From Amycolatopsis acidicola (GTDB lineage Bacteria; Actinomycetota; Actinomycetes; Mycobacteriales; Pseudonocardiaceae): a stretch of DNA of 64,000 nt. The DNA lies in contig NZ_VMNW02000011.1 of assembly GCF_007713735.2 (NCBI RefSeq), positions 62,001-126,000 on the forward strand. Reading direction: 5' to 3'. A model generated the notes under the pieces. It was given only the letters and a program-made list of their open reading frames with translations, had not been told where the DNA came from and searched no databases. Positions 23,856 to 34,168 of the stretch are shown here, in pieces. The translations under genes were made by a program, and so were the position numbers. The number at the start of each line of letters is the position of its first letter. Within the stretch, counting starts at the first letter, position 1.

Positions 23856-24688
23856 CCCGCGATCCTCACCGTCGTGGTGGTGCCCCAGATGGCGAACCCG
23901 ATGAAGAAGTTGATGATCGCCACCGTCACGATGCTCAGCCGGACCGCGCGGCCCACGGCCACGCCGACGCCGGCCGGGCCACCGGAAGCACGGTAGCCGA
24001 AGTAGCAGTGCGTCAGGATGATCACGACGCTGAATATCAGGACTTTGATGAATGAATAGAAAACGTCCTGCGGGGGCAGGAACAGATCGAAGTAATGGTC
24101 ATAGGTCCCGGCCGACTGGCCGTAGATATAGATGACCACCAGTCGTGAGGCCAAATAGGACGAAAGCAGCCCGATGATGTAGAGCGGGATGACCGCGACG
24201 AACCCGGCGATGATCCGTGTGGTCACCAGGTACGGCAGGCTCGGCACGCCCATCACCTCGAGCGCGTCGATCTCCTCGGAGATCCGCATCGCGCCCAGCT
24301 GCGCGGTGAACCCGGCGCCGACCGTCGCGGACAACGCGAGCCCGGCGACCAGCGGCGCGATCTCACGGGTGTTGAAGAAGGCCGTGAGGAAACCGGTGAA
24401 CGCCGAGGTGCCGATGGAGTTCAGCGCCGAATAGCCCTGCAGGCCCACCAGCACACCGGTGAACAGGGTCAGCCCGACCATCACGCCGACCGTGCCGCCG
24501 ATCACCGCCAGCGAGCCGGAACCGAAGCTCACCTCGGCCAGCAGCCGCAGCACTTCCTTGGTGTAGCGCCGGATCGTGCGCGGGGTCCACGCCAGCGCCC
24601 TGGCGTAGAACGACATCTGGTCCCCGAAGTTGTCGAGAACTTCGAGAGGCCGGTTCGCGATGCGTTTCGCACTCTGGCCGAACGTCAT
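23852..24688 (-). CDS. yrbEB: YrbE/MlaE-family permease B
   Basis: Integral membrane permease of the Mce ABC importer, 278 residues when started at ATG (complement of 24686-24688). It has five to six membrane segments. The MlaE signature region is present (AQLGAMRISEEIDALEVMGV, the coupling helix that contacts the ATPase). A longer upstream frame overlaps the preceding permease gene and lacks family similarity. It starts two bases after the yrbEA stop and overlaps mceA by four bases. Confidence 0.93.
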   Translation of the reverse strand: MTFGQSAKRIANRPLEVLDNFGDQMSFYARALAWTPRTIRRYTKEVLRLLAEVSFGSGSLAVIGGTVGVMVGLTLFTGVLVGLQGYSALNSIGTSAFTGFLTAFFNTREIAPLVAGLALSATVGAGFTAQLGAMRISEEIDALEVMGVPSLPYLVTTRIIAGFVAVIPLYIIGLLSSYLASRLVVIYIYGQSAGTYDHYFDLFLPPQDVFYSFIKVLIFSVVIILTHCYFGYRASGGPAGVGVAVGRAVRLSIVTVAIINFFIGFAIWGTTTTVRIAG

Positions 24689-24690
24689 GA

Positions 24691-25485
24691 CTAGCTCAAC
24701 TTTCCGGGCACGATCTGCAGGTAGACCAGAGTGATCACGAAGTTCACCACGAACAACATCAGGAACGTGATGACCACCGACTGGTTCACCGCGTCGCCGA
24801 CGCCCTTCGGCCCACCGGAGGGGTGCAGCCCCCGGTAGGCCGCGACGACGGCCGCGATGAACCCGAAGATCAGCGCTTTCAGCTCGCCCACCCACAGGTC
24901 GGGCAGCTGGGCCAGCGCCGAGAAGCTCGCCAGGTAGGCACCGGGGGTGCCGCCCTGGAGAACCACGTTGAAGAAGTAGCCACCGAGCACGCCGATGACG
25001 CTGACCATTCCGTTGAGCAGCAACGCGACCAGCATCGAGGCGAGCACGCGCGGCACGATCAGCCGCTGCACCGCCGAGACGCCGAGCACCTCCATCGCGT
25101 CGATCTCCTCGCGGATGGTCCGCGCGCCGATGTCCGCGCAGATCGCGCTACCACCGGCGCCGGCCACCAGCAGCGCGGTCACCAGCGGGCTCGCCTGCTG
25201 CACGGTGGCCAGCACGCTGCCCGCGCCGGTGTACGACTGCGCGCCGAGCTGGCGGGCCAGCGAGCCGAACTGCAGCGAAATGACCGCGCCGAACGGGATC
25301 GCGACCAGCGCGGTGGGCAGGATGGTCACACTGGCGATGAACCAGGCCTGCTGGATGAATTCCCGCATCTGGAACGGTCGCTGAAAGATCCCGCGAATGA
25401 TGTCCAGCCCGAGGGCGAACAGTTTCCCGGTCTCCCGCAGCATCCCCATCCCGGGAATCTTGGCCGAGGAGGCCGTCGAGCTCAT
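24691..25485 (-). CDS. yrbEA: YrbE/MlaE-family permease A
   Basis: A 264-residue permease, partner of YrbEB. The coupling-helix signature reads CADIGARTIREEIDAMEVLG, and membrane segments surround it (ASVTILPTALVAIPFGAVIS, LASMLVALLLNGMVSVIGV, VITFLMLFVVNFVITLVYL). The ATG overlaps the stop of the ATPase gene (ATGA). With YrbEB it should form the inner-membrane part of the lipid transporter powered by the ATPase encoded upstream. Confidence 0.93.
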   Translation of the reverse strand: MSSTASSAKIPGMGMLRETGKLFALGLDIIRGIFQRPFQMREFIQQAWFIASVTILPTALVAIPFGAVISLQFGSLARQLGAQSYTGAGSVLATVQQASPLVTALLVAGAGGSAICADIGARTIREEIDAMEVLGVSAVQRLIVPRVLASMLVALLLNGMVSVIGVLGGYFFNVVLQGGTPGAYLASFSALAQLPDLWVGELKALIFGFIAAVVAAYRGLHPSGGPKGVGDAVNQSVVITFLMLFVVNFVITLVYLQIVPGKLS

Positions 25486-26654
25486 GCGCCACCTGGCCCC
25501 GGATTGCGCAGGCGCTCGGTGGAACCCTCTGTTCTCGGCCAGCTGCCGTCGGGGATCTGAGCGACCTGGTCACTGGGCAGCTGACCGCGGTGGCGCTGCG
25601 CGACCGGTCCTGTTTGGACGGTCTGGTTGCGCGGCGGCGCGGCGTGCCGCGGGTGGACCCCGTAGTGCGCCTGCTCCTCGGGCGTGAGCGAGTCGATGAT
25701 CCCTTCCTGCGCCTCGGGCGGCAGGTTGTGCAGGATCTTCATGACCCGGTCCTTGCGGCGGCGCGCGCCCATGCGTTCGGGCATCCCGGGCGCCGGCTGC
25801 ATCTGCTCCGGAATCCCGGTGACCTCCTCGACACCACCCGCGTGGTGCCCGGCCTCGAACATCGCGCGCTCGGCGGCGATGGTCGCGGAGTCCTTCTCCT
25901 CGGACATGCCGATCGGGCCGTCCATCCGGCCGTTGAGGAACTGCTTGACCACCGGCTCCTCACTGGTGAGCAGCACCTCGCGCGGCCCGAACATCACCAG
26001 CTCCTTGCGGAAGAGCATGCCCAGGTTGTCCGGCACCGTGCGCGCCAGGTTGATGTTGTGCGTGACGATCAGGAACGTCGCGTCACTCTGGGCGTTCACG
26101 TCGAGGAAAAGCTGGCTGATGTAGGTGGTGCGGACCGGGTCCAGACCCGAGTCCGGCTCATCCACCAGGATGATCTCCGGATCCAGCACCAACGCACGAG
26201 CCAACCCCGCACGCTTACGCATACCACCGGAAATCTCACCCGGGAGCTTCTTCTCCGCCCCCGCGAGACCGGTCATCTCCAGCTTCTCGAACACGATCCG
26301 CCGGATCTCGGTCTCGGACTTCTTCGTGTGCTCCCGCAACGGAAACGCCACGTTGTCGTAGAGGTTCATCGAGCCGAACAGCGCGCCGTCCTGGAACAGC
26401 ACCCCGAACAGCTTCCGCGTCTCGTACAGCTTGTGCTCACTGCACCGGACGATGTCCACGCCATTGATCATGCACTTGCCGCGATCCGGCTTCAGCAAAC
26501 CGATCATGGACTTCAGGAACACCGATTTCCCGGTCCCCGACGGACCCAGCATCACCGACACCTCACCCGGGGGCAGTGTCAGTGTCACGTCCCGCCAGAT
26601 GGTCTGCCTGCCGAACGACTTCGTCAGACCTTCGATGACCACCTCGGCACCCAT
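25482..26654 (-). CDS. mceG: Mce transporter ATPase (MceG/Mkl/MlaF type)
   Basis: Cytoplasmic ABC ATPase, 390 residues. Walker A is GPSGTGKS at residues 37-44, the signature is ISGGMRKRAGLARAL near 145, and Walker B is IILVDEPDSGLDP. ISGGM and the C-terminal extension of about 140 residues are typical of Mkl/MceG rather than generic importers. GGGAGG lies seven bases upstream. It is the first gene of the mce operon. TAGGGT (complement of 26691-26696) could be the -10, but its -35 (GTGCTC) is weak. Confidence 0.93.
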   Translation of the reverse strand: MGAEVVIEGLTKSFGRQTIWRDVTLTLPPGEVSVMLGPSGTGKSVFLKSMIGLLKPDRGKCMINGVDIVRCSEHKLYETRKLFGVLFQDGALFGSMNLYDNVAFPLREHTKKSETEIRRIVFEKLEMTGLAGAEKKLPGEISGGMRKRAGLARALVLDPEIILVDEPDSGLDPVRTTYISQLFLDVNAQSDATFLIVTHNINLARTVPDNLGMLFRKELVMFGPREVLLTSEEPVVKQFLNGRMDGPIGMSEEKDSATIAAERAMFEAGHHAGGVEEVTGIPEQMQPAPGMPERMGARRRKDRVMKILHNLPPEAQEGIIDSLTPEEQAHYGVHPRHAAPPRNQTVQTGPVAQRHRGQLPSDQVAQIPDGSWPRTEGSTERLRNPGPGGA

Positions 26655-26813
26655 CGCACCTCCCGGAGCTCCTACGGTGACGGCTCACACACCCTAGACA
26701 GGTCGCGCACGGTGAGCACGCCCGCATCATCTGGGTGCAACGAGTTGAGCGCCGTGGAGGTTACTCACGAGTTTCGCAATCCACAAACCAGGTGAACAGT
26801 GGACAGCAAAAAA

Positions 26814-26843
26814 GGGCGGGCACCCACTGTGGGGTGCCCGCCC
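26814..26843 (-). terminator. Intrinsic terminator after rplL
   Basis: A perfect 12-bp stem (GGGCGGGCACCC / GGGTGCCCGCCC) lies just past the rplL stop. On the minus strand it is followed by TTTTTT, a textbook U tract. It ends the rplJ-rplL transcript and insulates the mce operon that follows. Confidence 0.93.
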
Positions 26844-26864
26844 GAATCTTCCGGGTTACGGAAG

Positions 26865-27251
26865 TTACTTCACGCTGACCTTGGCGCCGGCAGCCTCGAG
26901 CTTCTCCTTGGCGGCGTCGGCGGCTTCCTTGTCGACCTTCTCCAGGAGCGGCTTCGGGGCGCCCTCGACGAGCTCCTTGGCCTCCTTGAGGCCCAGGCCG
27001 GAGACGACCTCGCGGACGACCTTGATGACCTGGATCTTCTTGTCGCCGGCACCCTCGAGGATGACGTCGAACTCGTCCTTCTCCTCCTCGGCCGGGGCAG
27101 CGGCGGCACCCGGGGCGGCGGCCACGACGGCAGCCGGGGCGGCCGCGGTGACGTCGAAGGTCTCCTCGAACTTCTTCACGAAGTCCGAGAGCTCGAGCAG
27201 GGTGAGCTCCTTGAAAGCGTCGAGCAGGTCGTCAGTGCTCAGCTTCGCCAT
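26865..27251 (-). CDS. rplL: 50S ribosomal protein L7/L12
   Basis: Stalk protein that recruits translation factors, 128 residues. The N-terminal dimerisation domain ([20 protein letters not shown]) is joined by an Ala/Pro-rich hinge ([16 protein letters not shown]) to the C-terminal factor-binding domain ([20 protein letters not shown]). It follows rplJ after 43 bases and ends at the intrinsic terminator. Confidence 0.98.
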   Translation of the reverse strand: MAKLSTDDLLDAFKELTLLELSDFVKKFEETFDVTAAAPAAVVAAAPGAAAAPAEEEKDEFDVILEGAGDKKIQVIKVVREVVSGLGLKEAKELVEGAPKPLLEKVDKEAADAAKEKLEAAGAKVSVK

Positions 27252-27294
27252 GATGGCGGTCCTTTCTGTTCAGGGGGTGGTGATGGGGGTTCGG

Positions 27295-27828
27295 TCAGCT
27301 CTCGGCTGGTGCCTCGTCCTTGCGCTTTTCCTCGAGCGCGGCGGCAAGACGGGCAACCTGGGACGCCGGCGCCTGGAACAGCGCGGCGGCCTGGGAAAGC
27401 TTCGCCTTGAACGCACCCGCGGCCTTGGACAGCAGGACCTCACGGCTGTCGAGATCGGCGAGCTGGTTGATCTCTTCGACGGTGAGGGCGCGGCCATCCA
27501 TGTAGCCGCCCTTGATGACAAGCGCGTTGTTTTCCTTCGCGAAGTCACGCAGAGCCTTCGCGGCGTCGACAGCCTCACCTTCGACGAAGGCGATGGCGGT
27601 CGGGCCGAGGAAAAGCTCCTCGAGACCCTCGATCCCTGCGTCCTCGGCGGCACGCTTGACGAGGGTGTTCTTCGCGACCCGGTACTTGGCAGTGGTGCCG
27701 AGAGCGCGGCGCAGCTGGCTCAGCTGGGACACGGAGAGGCCGGTGTACTCGGTGACCACGGTGGCCGAGCTGTTGCGGAACCGGTCCGCGATCTCGGCGA
27801 CTGCCGCCACCTTGTCGGGCTTCACCAT
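27295..27828 (-). CDS. rplJ: 50S ribosomal protein L10
   Basis: Stalk base protein that binds 23S rRNA and carries L7/L12 dimers, 177 residues. I start it at ATG (complement of 27826-27828) to give [30 protein letters not shown] is immediately upstream, and a longer frame into the leader is rejected. The C-terminal helix ([20 protein letters not shown]) holds the L7/L12-binding region. A 200-base structured leader precedes it and probably mediates L10 autoregulation. Confidence 0.97.
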   Translation of the reverse strand: MVKPDKVAAVAEIADRFRNSSATVVTEYTGLSVSQLSQLRRALGTTAKYRVAKNTLVKRAAEDAGIEGLEELFLGPTAIAFVEGEAVDAAKALRDFAKENNALVIKGGYMDGRALTVEEINQLADLDSREVLLSKAAGAFKAKLSQAAALFQAPASQVARLAAALEEKRKDEAPAES

Positions 27829-28053
27829 TCCTCGCCTCCTCTCTTGGCTGGGTGACCGCCAGCCCGGAAGGCCTCGAAACGACGAAACGCCCCTGCGCAA
27901 CAGAAACGCGGGGCGTCACGGGCGCGTACTGAGACGGCCCGGATATCCTTCGTTCCTCCTGCGCGGGCCGCCCGCCACTGCGGGGCCTTCGTTCCACACG
28001 CCACGGGACGCGTGGAAAACCAGCGGTCTTCGGTAGAACCGTTGGCCAGCATA
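27829..28053 (-). promoter_or_regulatory. rplJ promoter and probable L10 leader
   Basis: About 225 bases upstream of rplJ contain a candidate -10 TATGCT (complement of 28048-28053) with a poor -35. A GC-rich imperfect hairpin lies at 27887-27916 (ACGCCCCGCG paired with CGCAGGGGCGT, one bulge). Bacterial rplJ mRNAs commonly begin with an L10(L12)4-binding leader, and the position and stem fit. I cannot verify the kink-turn by eye. Confidence 0.5.
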
Positions 28054-28101
28054 CCCGGGTATCACCGGTGCTCTTCACGTGGGGCCTGTCATCATGGGCA
28101 G

Positions 28102-29076
28102 GTGGCGGAGCGACCTGAACACCACGAGCCGGACAACACCTCGGGAACCGCCGGGCCACCCACGCCCGCGGACGGCGAGCCGACGCCACCCACCGGGTTG
28201 CCCGCGCAACGGTCGGCCGGGCAGCCGCAGCCCGCGGGGGAGCCGCCGCAAGTGCAGTCGGCGCCGCAGCTCGACCCCGAGCAGCTGCGTCAATTCCAGC
28301 AGTTCCAACAGTTTCAGGACTACCTGCGCTTCACCGAGGCGCAGCGTCAGGCAGGGCAAGGCGGTCAGCTGGTGCAGCCGCCGGCACAGCCCGGTCAAGT
28401 GGCTCAGACCCAGCAGGGCGTCCCGCCGGTACCCCCGCCACCGTACGGCGGTCAGATCCAGGTCAGTCCTCCCCCGGAACGCCCGCGCCCCAAGATCCGC
28501 GCCCCTCGCTGGGCGAAGCGCCTCGCCGGGAAAGTCCTTTCAGCGTTGCTGTTCCTGCTGGTACTGCTGATCGCGGGCAAGTTCGCGTACAACTACTTCT
28601 TCCCCAGCCAGGACGACGATCGGCCGGCGTCCGAAACCGGCGGCGGGACCTACCACACGAACAAGATCCTCTCGACGCAGCCGTACGAGGCCGTCCGGTC
28701 GGTCTACGACGCCATCGCGCAGAAGGACCCGAATCCGGAGGACATGGCCGTCCGGGCCTGCGGCCGGTTCCGCGAAGACATCCAGCAGAAGTTCGGGCAG
28801 GACCTCGGTTACGCGGACTGCAGGCAAGCCGTCCTCGCCATCCACGCCCAGGTCACGAACGTCAACGACTACCTGGAGTCGATTCCGAGCCATGTAACCG
28901 AGAACTACGGCGACACCGTCGTAGTCGACTCGTGCCGGTTCACGATTTCTGGTGGGCCCGCGCTGGGCGTGTTCACAGTGACCAAGGTCGAGAAGGGCCA
29001 GTGGCTCATCACCGGGCACGAGCCCGGCCCGAAGACCTGCGCCCCGGCCACCTCCGCGGCGACGCCGACGAGCTAG
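28102..29076 (+). CDS. Proline/glutamine-rich membrane protein
   Basis: A 324-residue protein if started at GTG 28102 (AERPEHHEPD). The first 140 residues are Pro/Gln-rich and disordered (LRQFQQFQQFQDYL; PPVPPPPYGG). One membrane helix (VLSALLFLLVLLIAGKFAYNYF) leads to an outside domain of about 130 residues with three cysteines (RACGRF, YADCRQ, VDSCRF). This layout resembles actinobacterial membrane proteins with a DUF4878/NTF2-like outside domain, but I am not certain. It is the only plus-strand gene in the rplL-secE block and shares its upstream region with rplJ. Confidence 0.75.
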   Translation: MAERPEHHEPDNTSGTAGPPTPADGEPTPPTGLPAQRSAGQPQPAGEPPQVQSAPQLDPEQLRQFQQFQQFQDYLRFTEAQRQAGQGGQLVQPPAQPGQVAQTQQGVPPVPPPPYGGQIQVSPPPERPRPKIRAPRWAKRLAGKVLSALLFLLVLLIAGKFAYNYFFPSQDDDRPASETGGGTYHTNKILSTQPYEAVRSVYDAIAQKDPNPEDMAVRACGRFREDIQQKFGQDLGYADCRQAVLAIHAQVTNVNDYLESIPSHVTENYGDTVVVDSCRFTISGGPALGVFTVTKVEKGQWLITGHEPGPKTCAPATSAATPTS

Positions 29077-29082
29077 AAAAAG

Positions 29083-29120
29083 CCGATGGCCGGCCTCCCC
29101 GGAGGGAGACCGGCCATCGG
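29083..29120 (-). terminator. Intrinsic terminator after rplA
   Basis: A long stem (CCGATGGCCGG / CCGGCCATCGG, with a second inner stem CTCCC/GGGAG) lies between the convergent membrane protein gene and rplA. On the minus strand it is followed by GCTTTTT. It should terminate rplK-rplA transcripts and may act on both strands. Confidence 0.88.
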
Positions 29121-29134
29121 TGTGCTCGAAGGAC

Positions 29135-29848
29135 TCAGGCGTCCGCGGCGAGCAGGTTGCGGGTGCGCGCCGGGTCGACCGGGATACCCGGGCCCATCGT
29201 GGTGGAGAAGGTGACCTTCTGCAGGTAACGCCCCTTCGCGGCGGACGGCTTCGCACGCAGGATCTCGTCCAGCGCGGCGGCGTAGTTCTCCACGAGCTTC
29301 TCCGGCTCGAACGACGCCTTGCCGATCACCAGGTGCAGGTTGGCCTGCTTGTCCACCCGGAAGGAGATCTTGCCGCCCTTGATGTCGGCGACGGCCTTCG
29401 CGACCGCGGGGGTCACGGTGCCCGTCTTCGGGTTCGGCATCAGGCCACGCGGGCCGAGGATCCGGGCGATGCGCCCGACCTTGGCCATCTGGTCCGGGGT
29501 CGCGATGGCGGCGTCGAAGTCGAGCCAGCCACCCTGGATCCGCTCGATCAGCTCGTCGCTGCCGACCGCGTCCGCGCCGGCGCTCTCGGCCTCGGCGGCC
29601 TTGTCGCCGACCGCGAACACGATGACGCGGGCCGTCTTGCCGGTACCGTGCGGCAGGTTCACGGTGCCGCGGACCATCTGGTCGGCCTTGCGGGGGTCGA
29701 CCCCGAGACGCACGGCCACCTCGACCGTGGCGTCCATCTTCACCTTGGAGGTCTCTTTCGCGAGCTTCGCCGCGTCGAGCGGGGCGTAGAGCCGCTCGCG
29801 GTCGATCAGCTCGGCGGCCTGACGGTAGGCCTTGCTGCGCTTGGTCAT
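29135..29848 (-). CDS. rplA: 50S ribosomal protein L1
   Basis: Binds 23S rRNA at the mobile L1 stalk next to the E site and represses its own operon in many bacteria. The length of 237 residues is normal. Family motifs include [21 protein letters not shown] and [16 protein letters not shown]. It follows rplK after 126 bases, in which I see only a small stem (GGGCCAGCGCCTGGCCC) that could belong to a regulatory leader. Confidence 0.98.
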   Translation of the reverse strand: MTKRSKAYRQAAELIDRERLYAPLDAAKLAKETSKVKMDATVEVAVRLGVDPRKADQMVRGTVNLPHGTGKTARVIVFAVGDKAAEAESAGADAVGSDELIERIQGGWLDFDAAIATPDQMAKVGRIARILGPRGLMPNPKTGTVTPAVAKAVADIKGGKISFRVDKQANLHLVIGKASFEPEKLVENYAAALDEILRAKPSAAKGRYLQKVTFSTTMGPGIPVDPARTRNLLAADA

Positions 29849-29974
29849 GCTCTGTCCTTAACTACTTCGAAAAGTGGATCAGTGTGGTCCCGGGCCAGCG
29901 CCTGGCCCTCCCACGTGTGGCGCTCTCGCGCGACCACGACGCCCATCGAGCGGCCGCCGTGGACTCGGCGCCGA

Positions 29975-30406
29975 CTATTCGACCGTGATGCCCATCGACC
30001 GCGCCGTGCCGGCGATGATCTTGGCGGCCTGGTCGATGTCGTGCGCGTTCAGGTCGCTCTTCTTCGTCTCGGCGATCTCCCGCACCTGGTCCCAGGTCAC
30101 CTTGGCGACCTTGGTCTTGTGCGGCTCGCCGGAGCCCTTTTCGACACCGGCGGCCTTCAGCAGCAGCTTCGCCGCCGGCGGGGTCTTGAGCTTGAAGTCG
30201 AACGAGCGGTCTTCGTACACGGAGATCTCGACCGGCACCACATTGCCACGCTGCGACTCGGTCGCGGCGTTGTAGGCCTTGCAGAACTCCATGATGTTGA
30301 CACCGTGCTGACCCAGCGCGGGGCCGACCGGCGGAGCCGGGTTCGCGGCACCCGCCTGAATCTGCAGCTTGATGATCGCTGCAAGCTTCTTCTTCTTGGG
30401 TGGCAT
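29975..30406 (-). CDS. rplK: 50S ribosomal protein L11
   Basis: Forms the GTPase-associated centre with 23S rRNA and is the target region of thiopeptides. It has 143 residues and begins [15 protein letters not shown]. The conserved proline-rich loop [19 protein letters not shown] and the C-terminus [11 protein letters not shown] are present. It lies 76 bases after nusG, in the standard secE-nusG-rplK-rplA order. Confidence 0.98.
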   Translation of the reverse strand: MPPKKKKLAAIIKLQIQAGAANPAPPVGPALGQHGVNIMEFCKAYNAATESQRGNVVPVEISVYEDRSFDFKLKTPPAAKLLLKAAGVEKGSGEPHKTKVAKVTWDQVREIAETKKSDLNAHDIDQAAKIIAGTARSMGITVE

Positions 30407-30482
30407 TACCTGTTCCTATTCACTACTGGCTCCCCCGTGCGCCTGCCTGCACACAGGGGCCAACGATCCAGTGTACGGATCG

Positions 30483-31334
<852 letters not shown>

Positions 31335-31772
31335 TCAGCCGAACAGCCAGAACACGCCCTTGCGGAACGCGAAGTCCAGCACATAGACCAACGCGACCAT
31401 GAAAGCCACGAAGACCAGCACCACGGTGGTGTAGGTGATCATCTGCTTGCGCGTGGGCCAGATGACCTTGCGCAGCTCGGCCCACACCTCGCGGATGAAC
31501 CGCACCAGCCTCGCGAAGAGCGAGGGCTTCTTCTGCTTGCGATCCCGCTTGGGGGTCGCCCGGCCCTTCTTGGTCTCGGCCGCCTTACCCGATTCCGTGG
31601 CGGAACCGGCTTTGGTGGCCGGCCGGGCCTTGTCCTTGTCGGACTCCTTGGCCGTGGCCTTCCCGGCCGGGCGCGCGGAGGCGCGGCGCTCGCGCCGAGC
31701 CGCGGCGGTGACCGGACGAGAAGCCCGCTTGGACTCCTGTTCCTGTTCGCCGCCGGCGTCGCTGTCGCTCAC
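31335..31772 (-). CDS. secE: Preprotein translocase subunit SecE
   Basis: Essential small subunit of SecYEG. I start it at GTG (complement of 31770-31772), with GAGGAG six bases upstream, giving 145 residues. The long N-terminal extension is Lys/Arg/Ala-rich and probably disordered. The conserved C-terminal part has the amphipathic helix (FIREVWAELRKVIWPTRKQM) and one membrane segment (VVLVFVAFMVALVYVLDFAF). A longer frame would run into tRNA-Trp and is rejected. Confidence 0.94.
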   Translation of the reverse strand: MSDSDAGGEQEQESKRASRPVTAAARRERRASARPAGKATAKESDKDKARPATKAGSATESGKAAETKKGRATPKRDRKQKKPSLFARLVRFIREVWAELRKVIWPTRKQMITYTTVVLVFVAFMVALVYVLDFAFRKGVFWLFG

Positions 31773-31806
31773 GACCACTCCTCGGGTTGGACCACCTATG
31801 TCGACG

Positions 31807-31879
<73 letters not shown>

Positions 31880-32048
31880 TTGAGCACACCTACCGCTCAC
31901 CGGACATCCTTCACCAACCCCGTGCCGGGTGCGGGGCGGGGTTCCGGACGTTCCAAGTTCGACACTCTACGGCAAGGCCTCTCGGGGCCCGCAACCGAGC
32001 CCTCCCCTGCATGCTTGATCACCAGCCGCGCGTGCCACCATGGAAGCC

Positions 32049-33272
32049 ATGACCTCACCCGCAACCGTGACCCGTCCGCGCATCTCCGCCCGCATCGCCG
32101 GCATCACGCCGTCCGCGACTCTCGCGGTGGACGCGAAGGTCAAGGCGCTCAAGGCCGAGGGCCGTCCGGTGATCGGCTTCGGCGCGGGACAGCCCGACTT
32201 CCCGACCCCCGACTACGTCGTCGAAGCCGCGGCCGCCGCCGTGCGCGACAGGGCCAACCACGGTTACACCGCCGCGGCCGGCCTGCCGGAACTGCGCGAA
32301 GCACTCGTGGAGAAGACGAAGCGCGACTCCGGCTTCGAGGTGCAGTCGTCCCAGGTGCTCGTGACCAACGGTGGCAAGCAGGCCGTCTACTCCGCCTTCG
32401 CCACGCTGCTCGACCCGGGCGACGAGGTGCTGCTGCTGGCCCCGTACTGGACCACGTACCCGGAGTCGATCAAGCTCGCCGGCGGCGTCCCGGTGCAGGT
32501 CACCGCGGACGAGTCCACCGGTTACAAGGTGACCGTCGACCAGCTCGAGGCCGCCCGCACCGGACGCACCAAGGTGCTGCTGTTCAACTCCCCGTCGAAC
32601 CCGACCGGCGCGGTGTACACCCGCGACGAGATCGAAGCGATCGGCAAGTGGGCGCACGAGCACGGCGTCTGGGTCGTCACCGACGAGATCTACGAGCACC
32701 TTGTCTACGACGAGGCCGTGAACCACTCGCTGCCGGTCGTGGTGCCCGAGATGGCCGACCAGACGCTGGTGCTCAACGGCGTGGCCAAGACGTACTCGAT
32801 GACGGGCTGGCGGGTCGGCTGGATCCTCGGCCCGCAGGACGTGATCAAGGCGGCCTCGAGCTACCAGACCCACCTGTGCGGCAACGTCTCGAACGTCGCG
32901 CAGCGTGCCGCGCTCGCCGCGGTCGCCGGCCCGCTCGACATCGTGGCCGAGATGCGCGCCGCGTTCGACGTGCGCCGCAAGAAGATCGTCGAGCTGCTGT
33001 CGGCCATCCCCGGTGTCGAGTGCCCGACGCCGAAGGGCGCGTTCTACGCGTACCCGTCCTTCAAGGGCGTGCTGGGCAAGGAGATCCGCGGCGAGAAGCC
33101 GCAGGACACCCTCGAGCTGGCCGACCTGCTGCTGCGTGAGGCCGAGGTCGCCGCGGTGCCGGGTGAAGCGTTCGGGACCCCGGGCTACTTCCGGTTCTCC
33201 TACGCGCTGGCCGAGTCCGACCTCGTCGAGGGCGTGAACCGGGTCGCGAACCTCCTCGCCGAGGCCAAGTAG
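32049..33272 (+). CDS. aspC: PLP-dependent aspartate-type aminotransferase
   Basis: Class I/II fold-type I aminotransferase, 407 residues, probably aspartate:2-oxoglutarate. Visible motifs are the N-terminal substrate loop [12 protein letters not shown], the cofactor segment [24 protein letters not shown], the Schiff-base lysine in [16 protein letters not shown] (about residue 246) and the carboxylate-binding Arg in [12 protein letters not shown] prefer ATG 32049, which has GGAAGCC just upstream, over ATG 32040, which has no ribosome-binding site. An aminotransferase near secE is frequent in actinobacteria. Confidence 0.93.
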   Translation: MTSPATVTRPRISARIAGITPSATLAVDAKVKALKAEGRPVIGFGAGQPDFPTPDYVVEAAAAAVRDRANHGYTAAAGLPELREALVEKTKRDSGFEVQSSQVLVTNGGKQAVYSAFATLLDPGDEVLLLAPYWTTYPESIKLAGGVPVQVTADESTGYKVTVDQLEAARTGRTKVLLFNSPSNPTGAVYTRDEIEAIGKWAHEHGVWVVTDEIYEHLVYDEAVNHSLPVVVPEMADQTLVLNGVAKTYSMTGWRVGWILGPQDVIKAASSYQTHLCGNVSNVAQRAALAAVAGPLDIVAEMRAAFDVRRKKIVELLSAIPGVECPTPKGAFYAYPSFKGVLGKEIRGEKPQDTLELADLLLREAEVAAVPGEAFGTPGYFRFSYALAESDLVEGVNRVANLLAEAK

Positions 33273-33274
33273 CG

Positions 33275-34168
33275 ATCCGGAAGGTTTTCGCCGGCCTGGT
33301 CCTCCTGGTGCTCGTCGCCGGGGGGATCGGGTTCGGCGTGTACCGCGCGCAACAGGATTCGGCGTCCCCCGCGCCGTCGCCGGTCGCCTTGCCGCCGGCG
33401 AGCGGGAAGTACGTGGCGCTGGGCGATTCGTACACCTCTTCTCCGCGCACCGGCGCCCTCGTCGGCACGCCACCGGGCTGCGACCGTTCGGACAACAACT
33501 ACCCGCGGCTGGTGGCCGCCCAGCTCCGGGTCGCCGAGTTCACCGACGTCAGCTGCAGCGGCGCCACCACCGCGAACATCACCGGCACGCAGCAGACCGC
33601 GAACGGCACGAACCAGCCGCAGCTCGACTCGCTCGACGACGCCACCACGCTCGTGACGCTCGGCATCGGCGGCAACGACGTCGGCTTCATCGGGCTGGCG
33701 CACGACTGCCTGACCCAGGACCCCGCGGTTTCGCCGTGCAAGGCCAAAATGGCCTCCGGCGGGCGCGACGAGCTGGCCGCCCGGATCACCGCGACCACGC
33801 CCAAGATCGACCGGGTGCTGACCGAAATCCACGAGCGGGCACCGAAAGCGAAGATCGTGGTCGTCGGCTACCCGTCCGCGCTGCCCGACGGCGGCGGCTG
33901 CTGGCCGTTCCTGCCGCTGGGCACGGCCGACGTCGCGTACCTGCGCGACGCGGCCGCGAAGTTCAACGACATGCTTGCCGCGCAAGCGAAAGCGCACGGC
34001 GCGCACTACGCGGACACGGCGACGCCCAGCAAGGGGCACGACATGTGCCAGAAGGCGGCGACCAAATGGGTCGAGGACCTGGTGCCGTCCTCCCCCGCGC
34101 TTTCCCTGCACCCCAACGCAAACGGCGAACGCGCCATGGCCGACGCCGTCACCAGCGCGGCAAGCTAG
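33275..34168 (+). CDS. Secreted or membrane-anchored SGNH hydrolase; start codon uncertain
   Basis: GDSL/SGNH-family lipase or esterase. The four blocks are visible: ALGDSYTSS (Ser), SCSGATTANITG (Gly), LGIGGNDVGF (GxND) and SLHPNANGERAMADAV (catalytic His). The N-terminus IRKVFAGLVLLVLVAGGIGFGVY is an obvious signal or anchor, but its first codon in frame is ATC at 33275, two bases past the aminotransferase stop. The first standard start in frame is GTG 33308, which would cut the hydrophobic segment in half and has no ribosome-binding site. I annotate from the ATC and flag it. The stop shares CTAG with the convergent esterase. Confidence 0.8.
   Translation: MRKVFAGLVLLVLVAGGIGFGVYRAQQDSASPAPSPVALPPASGKYVALGDSYTSSPRTGALVGTPPGCDRSDNNYPRLVAAQLRVAEFTDVSCSGATTANITGTQQTANGTNQPQLDSLDDATTLVTLGIGGNDVGFIGLAHDCLTQDPAVSPCKAKMASGGRDELAARITATTPKIDRVLTEIHERAPKAKIVVVGYPSALPDGGGCWPFLPLGTADVAYLRDAAAKFNDMLAAQAKAHGAHYADTATPSKGHDMCQKAATKWVEDLVPSSPALSLHPNANGERAMADAVTSAAS

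Noticed and set aside
34165-34168. Overlapping stop codons of convergent SGNH and esterase genes on a CTAG palindrome
   Set aside because: Both stops are TAG on a shared CTAG, a neat but expected outcome of tight convergent packing; no functional meaning inferred.
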